A program made the position numbers and the translations under genes. Shown piece after piece: positions 53,776-58,157 of a stretch of DNA of 58,157 bases. This stretch comes from Terrisporobacter mayombei. GTDB taxonomy: Bacteria > Bacillota > Clostridia > Peptostreptococcales > Peptostreptococcaceae. The stretch spans positions 1 through 58,157 of the forward strand of contig NZ_JACRYU010000022.1 of NCBI RefSeq assembly GCF_014333445.1, in the 5' to 3' direction. The notes beneath the pieces are model-generated. The model ran no database searches and was not told where the DNA came from. It saw nothing but the letters and a program-made list of their open reading frames with translations. Within the stretch, counting starts at the first letter, position 1, and each line of letters starts with the position of its first letter.

Positions 53776-55041
53776 ATGAAGATAGATTTAATCATAAAAA
53801 ATATTGGTAAGCTTGTAACTATGCAAGGTTCATTTTTTCCTAGGATAGGAAAAGAAATGAATAAATTGGATATTATTGAAAATGCTTATATAGCAATATC
53901 TAGCGGTGAAATATATGAAGTAGGAACTGGAGAAGATTATTTAAAACTAGTTGATGAACATACTAAAATTGATGATGCTAATGGACTGTTAGTTACACCA
54001 GGATTAATAGATTCACATACTCATTTAGTTCATGGAGGTTCTAGAGAAAATGAATTTTCTAAAAAATTAAATGGAGTGCCTTATATACAAATACTTCAAG
54101 AAGGTGGAGGAATTTTAAGCACAGTTAATTCAACTAAAAATGCTACTTTTGATGAATTATATGATAAGGCTAAGAAAAGTTTAGATAGAATGCTAGAGTT
54201 TGGTGTAACTACTGTGGAAGAAAAAAGTGGTTATGGATTAGAACTGGATACAGAGATGAAACAATTAGAAGTTGCTCATAAATTGCATGAAAATCATCCA
54301 GTTGATCTAGTACATACTTTCCTTGGCGCTCATGCTATCCCACCGGAATATAAGGGAAATAATGAAGCATATATTAAACTATTAGTGGAAGAAATTATGC
54401 CGAAGGTGAAGGAATTAGATCTTGCTGAGTTTTGTGATGTATTTTGTGAAGAAGGAGTATTTTCTGTTGAAGAAAGTGAATACATCCTAAGTAAAGCAAA
54501 AGAATTAGGCTATAAACTAAAAATACATGCTGATGAAATAGTTCCAATAGGTGGTGCTGAATTAGCAGCAAGACTTGGCTGTGTATCTGCAGATCACTTA
54601 ATGGCTGCCAGTGATGAAGGATTACAAGATATGTCTAAAAAAGGTGTAATAGCAAATATCCTTCCAGGTACGTCATTTAATCTAAATAAAAAATCTGCTG
54701 ATGGCAGAAAGATGATAGATATGGATGTTCCAGTTAGTTTATCAAGTGACTACAATCCAGGTAGCTGTCCAAGTGAAAACATACAGTTTGTAATGCAACT
54801 TGGATGTTTAAATTTAAAAATGACACCAAATGAAGTATTAACTGCTGTAACTATAAATGCAGCTCACTGTATAGATAGAGCAAATGAAATTGGTTCTATT
54901 GAAGTTGGTAAAAAAGCTGATATAGCTATATTTGATGCTCCTAATGTGGAATATTTAATGTATCACTTTGGAATAAACCACATAGATAGAGTTTATAAGG
55001 AAGGTAAACTTGTAGTAGAGAATAAGCATGTAGTTTACTAA
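53776..55041 (+). CDS. hutI: Imidazolonepropionase
   Basis: 421 aa. Amidohydrolase with metal site HTHLVHGGSRENEF near 82-95, EEKSGYGL near 154, LGAHAIPPE near 188, IHADE near 254, ADHLMA near 277 and SSDYNPGSCPS near 328-338. Opens the imidazolone ring to give N-formimino-glutamate. RBS weak (ATGAGGTATAAAT). 45 bases after ftcD. Confidence 0.95.
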   Translation: MKIDLIIKNIGKLVTMQGSFFPRIGKEMNKLDIIENAYIAISSGEIYEVGTGEDYLKLVDEHTKIDDANGLLVTPGLIDSHTHLVHGGSRENEFSKKLNGVPYIQILQEGGGILSTVNSTKNATFDELYDKAKKSLDRMLEFGVTTVEEKSGYGLELDTEMKQLEVAHKLHENHPVDLVHTFLGAHAIPPEYKGNNEAYIKLLVEEIMPKVKELDLAEFCDVFCEEGVFSVEESEYILSKAKELGYKLKIHADEIVPIGGAELAARLGCVSADHLMAASDEGLQDMSKKGVIANILPGTSFNLNKKSADGRKMIDMDVPVSLSSDYNPGSCPSENIQFVMQLGCLNLKMTPNEVLTAVTINAAHCIDRANEIGSIEVGKKADIAIFDAPNVEYLMYHFGINHIDRVYKEGKLVVENKHVVY

Positions 55042-55145
55042 ACTCCAAATATAGAATTACAGTAAAGTAATAAAATTAAGTTTGTATAAATAATAATTAG
55101 ATAAGAATAAATTATTGTTAAAGAATTTTATATAGGGGGAAATCA

Positions 55146-55790
55146 ATGAAATTAATAGATATGACTGTAGATAACTTTGTAAAAGAAGTTGACTCTAACT
55201 CACCTGCACCAGGAGGAGGGTCAGTAGCAGCTCTAGCTAGTGATATAGGTGCAGGTTTGGCTAGAATGATGGCACATCTAAGTTTTGGAAAGAAAAAATA
55301 TGAAGCTTTAGATGAAAATATAAAAGAAGAATTTAAAACTAGATTTGATAATTTAGGAGATATAAGAGAAAAATTGAATGAATTAGTTGATGAAGATACA
55401 AAATCTTTTAATGCATTTATGAAAGCTCTTAAAATGCCAAAGGATACTTTCAAAGAAATTATGGAAAGAAATAAAGCTTTAGCTGATGCAACTTTATATT
55501 CTATACAAGTTCCATATCAAACAGCAACATTATCTCTACAAGCTATGAAAGAATTAGAGTTTTTGATGGATAATGGTAACCAAAATGCAATAACAGATAT
55601 AGGTGTTGGAACTCTAATGCTATGCACAGGTCTAGAGGGAGCAATATTAAATGTTAAAGTTAATTTAATGGGGCTTGAAGATAATAATATACGTGAAACA
55701 TATAGTGAAGGTTGTGCACATATGTTAGCAGAAGGCAAGGAAATCAGAGATAGATTAATGACTAAAGTTCATGAAAGAGTAGAAGGATAA
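55146..55790 (+). CDS. fchA: Formimidoyltetrahydrofolate cyclodeaminase
   Basis: 214 aa, RBS ATAGGGGGAAATC. FTCD C-domain/cyclodeaminase family: SPAPGGGSVAALASDIG near 19-35 and the DEDTKSFNAFMKALKMP segment near 78-94. Converts 5-formimino-THF to 5,10-methenyl-THF and ammonia, linking histidine breakdown to one-carbon metabolism. Last gene of the hut operon. Confidence 0.92.
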   Translation: MKLIDMTVDNFVKEVDSNSPAPGGGSVAALASDIGAGLARMMAHLSFGKKKYEALDENIKEEFKTRFDNLGDIREKLNELVDEDTKSFNAFMKALKMPKDTFKEIMERNKALADATLYSIQVPYQTATLSLQAMKELEFLMDNGNQNAITDIGVGTLMLCTGLEGAILNVKVNLMGLEDNNIRETYSEGCAHMLAEGKEIRDRLMTKVHERVEG

Positions 55791-55806
55791 TTTAATATTA
55801 TTTTTT

Positions 55807-55839
55807 TTAAGGCGCTCAATTTTTGAGTGTCTTTTTTTA
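55807..55839 (+). terminator. Terminator of the hut operon
   Basis: AAGGCGCTCAA with TTGAGTGTCTT (G-U pairs), short T loop, T7. Confidence 0.85.
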
Positions 55840-55846
55840 GTTGTAA

Positions 55847-55998
55847 GGAAATTATGATTTATCTGATTTGTAGATAAATATAATTCCAGACATATTAGCT
55901 TTGAGCAACGGGCGAAGTTGTTGGAGGCATGAAACAGCGTGCTCACACAGTGGGCTTAAAGTGAAGCACCCATGCAGTGGCTTAAGCAAAGCGAATTT
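55847..55998. repeat. Dispersed intergenic repeat, copy B
   Basis: Imperfect hairpin 55847-55864 with 55872-55887, then GAGCAACGGGCGAAGTTGTTGG, then two tandem versions of the CAC-CAGTGG-CTTAA module (about 55938-55959 and 55962-55986), ending GCGAATTTTCTTATT. Same order of modules as copy A at 34361, which has only one CAGTGG module. Again starts about 10 bases after a terminator. Confidence 0.75.
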
Positions 55999-56093
55999 TC
56001 TTATTAGCATGAACATTACAGTATTGTAAATTGTATGAATCCTTCCATATATTTATAATTAAATTATAGACAAATAAAATAAGGGGGATTTAA

Positions 56094-56912
56094 GTGAAAA
56101 AATATATTTTACCAGGAGTATTAGTCATATTTTGCTCAATAATTATTTACCAAACTTATTATTTAAAAACTATAAAAGATGAATTAAGAGTAGTGAGAGA
56201 AGAGTTAGTAAACACAAAAGTTGAGTTACAGCAGGATATTAACAGTTCAATACAAGATACGTTAAATGAAGAATTGGCAAAATCTCATATGACTAAAGAT
56301 GTAAAATTTAAATTTATTAAGAATCAAAAAGAGGGATATGAGTTAAATGTAAGGGTAGAAATGAAGGAATTAAAAACAGACTCAAAGATACTATTTATGT
56401 ATAAGGATGCAAGCTCAAATGAGTGGCAACAATTAGAATTGAATAAAATATCAGAATTATCATACATAGGTAACTTTCTTTTACCTTATGATAAAACTTA
56501 TGAATATAAAGTAGTAACAAAAGGGATTACATCTGAAAGTGGTGACATTGAAACTATTGAAAAGTATGAATTTATGCCACCATCTCCTGAATGTAGTTGG
56601 GGCTATAATGAAGAAGGTATATATTTTAGTTCATACCCTGATAGAAGCACTCAAGAAATAGATAATAAGATAAAAAAATTACAAGTGATAGTTTCTCATA
56701 ATAAAAAAGAAAAAATTTATAATTGTAAGTACAAGGAAGAAGAGGCATATGGAGAAAATAATGAAGTTGTAGATGAATTTAAGTATTATGAACTAGAGAT
56801 ACCTAAAAAAGATTATAATGGAAAATTAGATTATATAAAGATGAAAGTTACTTACGAAAATGGAATGATTGACATAATTAATGTTACAGATAATGAAATG
56901 AAAGCAGAATAG
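56094..56912 (+). CDS. Membrane-anchored extracytoplasmic protein of unknown function
   Basis: 272 aa, GTG start behind ATAAGGGGGATTTAA. One N-terminal hydrophobic helix (about 4-23), a short coiled-coil segment (about 26-60, with repeated EELVNTKVELQQ-type heptads), then a mixed charged domain with many Tyr and Glu. No cysteine lipobox and no family recognised. The predicted topology puts the C-terminal 250 residues outside the cell. Stands alone between the repeat and the frameshifted small gene. Confidence 0.6.
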   Translation: MKKYILPGVLVIFCSIIIYQTYYLKTIKDELRVVREELVNTKVELQQDINSSIQDTLNEELAKSHMTKDVKFKFIKNQKEGYELNVRVEMKELKTDSKILFMYKDASSNEWQQLELNKISELSYIGNFLLPYDKTYEYKVVTKGITSESGDIETIEKYEFMPPSPECSWGYNEEGIYFSSYPDRSTQEIDNKIKKLQVIVSHNKKEKIYNCKYKEEEAYGENNEVVDEFKYYELEIPKKDYNGKLDYIKMKVTYENGMIDIINVTDNEMKAE

Positions 56913-57040
56913 AATAATAATTTATTCTACTTTGAAAGTGTTAAAAAAATAAATATTTTGTGATTTTATCATATTTGTAAACAAGAAAGATTATGAATTG
57001 TCTAATAATTTAATAAAAATTTTATAAAGGGAAATAATTT

Positions 57041-57257
57041 ATGAAAAATAAAAAATGAATTACTAAATCTAGCTGAGAACGGTTTATTAATAGATTTTAA
57101 TAATCTTCTAAAACTAAATAATTCAATTGAGATACCTATATATTGTATAGATAAATTTATTGATATGGATGATATGTATAATGATCTACAATGTCATATT
57201 AATCGAGCCAAATATTCAGCTCATTTAGTTCATAAAAATAAAAAAATGAGTTATTGA
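57041..57257 (+). pseudogene. Small gene with an apparent +1 frameshift in an A-run
   Basis: An ATG (57041) behind AAAGGGAAATAATTT opens a frame that stops after five codons at TGA 57056-57058. The A6 run at about 57050-57055 lets the next frame continue as NELLNLAENGLLIDFNN... for about 68 codons to TGA 57255. Removing one A joins them into a 71-residue protein. It could be a real frameshift mutation, a phase-variable tract or a sequencing error. No family recognised. Confidence 0.5.
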
Positions 57258-57352
57258 TTATGTTGTTGAAAACTAAAAAATTTAGATATTTTATTAATGT
57301 AACTATAACAATATTATTGTTAATTATTAAGCTGTTTAGGGGGAGATATAAT

Positions 57353-57934
57353 ATGAAAAAACTAATGATTTTAATTACATTACTAACAACTTTTATTATT
57401 ACAGGATGTACACAAATAAAAGATTTTCAAATCGAATATGAGGAGTTATCTGAAGAACAATATGAACTATTAACATTAACAGGTAACAGAATACTTAAGT
57501 ATAATTTGAAAAATTTACCTAACGACAAAAATTATGAATTAAAATTAGTATATGAAGTTTATAAAAATAATAAAAAAATTAAAGAAGAAGATATAATAGG
57601 TATGGCATATGGGCCTACTAATGAAGATATAAATAATATTATATTAGAAATAAATATTCAAGATAATAAAATAAGATGTATTTCAGGACAGAACGGTGAA
57701 GCTTATTCTTCTATTGACATAGAAGAAAATATAGAAAACCTATCATATCAATATTTTAGTAAAACTACTAAAATAAACTTAGGAGACGAGATATATCTAT
57801 TCCATGGGATGGAAGAAGGAAAAAATGGATTTAAAATTTCAGATTTAGGATTATTATCTGAAGAAGATAAAGATAGCTATGTTAAAGATAATGAATTGAA
57901 CGTATTTTTAAAATTAATATGTGAAAAAAATTAG
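57353..57934 (+). CDS. Lipoprotein of unknown function
   Basis: 193 aa from ATG at 57353 behind TTAGGGGGAGATATA. An in-frame ATG at 57254 would add 33 residues but has no RBS and would bury the signal. Signal peptide with lipobox FIITGC (Cys near 18). The mature part is acidic with no recognised domain (YEELSEEQYELL near 27-38). Exported and membrane-tethered; function unknown. Confidence 0.65.
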   Translation: MKKLMILITLLTTFIITGCTQIKDFQIEYEELSEEQYELLTLTGNRILKYNLKNLPNDKNYELKLVYEVYKNNKKIKEEDIIGMAYGPTNEDINNIILEINIQDNKIRCISGQNGEAYSSIDIEENIENLSYQYFSKTTKINLGDEIYLFHGMEEGKNGFKISDLGLLSEEDKDSYVKDNELNVFLKLICEKN

Positions 57935-58038
57935 ATTATTTAAAATATGATACTATTATTTATCAATATCATAAAATTTTAACTATATGGTAGCTACCTT
58001 AAAGTTTTAAATAAAAAGAAAATATTAAAAATATTAAT

Positions 58039-58157
58039 TGAACTGCACCCTTTGTGTGGAACAATATAAAACAACCTAGGCTACCTTTTTCTTGTATTTT
58101 ACAGGAGAAAGATAGCCTAATTTTGCTTGTATTCTTTCTTTGTTATAATAATCTATA
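58039..58157 (-). mobile_element. End of an IS3-family (IS150-type) insertion sequence, cut by window edge
   Basis: TGAACTGCACCC at 58039 looks like an IS150-group terminal inverted repeat, and a transposase C-terminus follows on the minus strand. The other end and most of the element lie beyond 58157. The flanking target duplication cannot be determined here. Confidence 0.7.
58076..58157 (-). CDS. IS3-family transposase OrfB, C-terminal end (partial)
   Basis: 27 codons on the minus strand, stop TAG at 58076-58078. The protein end IDYYNKERIQAKLGYLSP is the characteristic C-terminus of the IS3-type integrase domain (family pattern YIDYYNNERIQ...LSPVEYR). The remainder is outside the window, so whether the gene is intact is unknown. 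Confidence 0.8.
   Translation of the reverse strand, partial: IDYYNKERIQAKLGYLSPVKYKKKVA

Noticed and set aside
57254..57352. Earlier ATG start for the terminal lipoprotein
   Set aside because: No RBS; the AGGGGGAG and the lipoprotein signal fit the ATG at 57353.

Overview
The window is about 58 kb of very AT-rich bacterial chromosome from a low-GC Gram-positive anaerobe. The gene families (double-cubane reductase with activase, YedF, AddAB, SbcCD, btuFCD under a cobalamin riboswitch, cysteine-rich proteins of spore-coat type) and the abundant AGGGGG/AGGAGG ribosome binding sites point to the class Clostridia, most likely the Peptostreptococcaceae (Clostridioides / Paraclostridium / Romboutsia relatives). 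That assignment is inferred from gene content and codon use, not from a database match.

Layout: (1) 1-3120: a 5S rRNA gene with its terminator, then a three-gene redox/selenium-associated cluster (yjiM-like double-cubane reductase, yjiL-like activase, yedF). (2) 3316-4287: an M19 dipeptidase. (3) 4509-21525: one long DNA-repair operon. A three-gene helicase/nuclease cassette that looks like a dissected AddAB leads directly into canonical addB, addA, sbcD and sbcC. (4) 21526-30000: a 600-base gap with a candidate reverse-strand small RNA, a CNNM/HlyC membrane protein, an AI-2E-type permease, nadK-yfcE on the minus strand, an RluD-family pseudouridine synthase, an NdpA-like nucleoid protein, a cysteine-rich protein and a DUF11 protein. 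(5) 30085-33195: cobalamin riboswitch and the vitamin B12 ABC transporter btuF-btuC-btuD; convergent acpP. (6) 33613-39978: a cell-envelope region. A four-gene O-acetylation-type cluster (SGNH esterase, DUF4358 lipoprotein, MBOAT acyltransferase, DHHW/AlgJ-like protein) is flanked by five paralogous tiny membrane proteins with Cys-rich tails. (7) 40426-47408: an Fe-S NAD(P) oxidoreductase, a secreted SH3b-SGNH protein, an M42 peptidase, a broken DUF819 gene and an FUSC-family membrane protein. (8) 47702-55790: a LacI-type regulator and a complete histidine-utilisation operon (hutH, hutU, ftcD, hutI, fchA) ending in glutamate and methenyl-THF. (9) 55791-58157: a dispersed repeat, two surface-anchored proteins of unknown function, a small frameshifted gene and the end of an IS3-type insertion sequence cut by the window edge.

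The most unusual points are these. In the O-acetylation cluster, two genes (SGNH and MBOAT) have a good ribosome binding site and an intact N-terminus but an ATA codon where ATG is expected. The extra helicase/nuclease trio is fused transcriptionally to addBA. A five-member family of FFGG...Cys-tail micro-membrane proteins includes one 59-residue member that a 60-residue cutoff would miss. A candidate sRNA carries two CCCCC motifs that could pair with the AGGGGG ribosome binding sites common in this genome. A GC-rich dispersed intergenic repeat always starts about 10 bases downstream of a rho-independent terminator.

All calls come from reading the sequence; no alignment, folding or database search was run.
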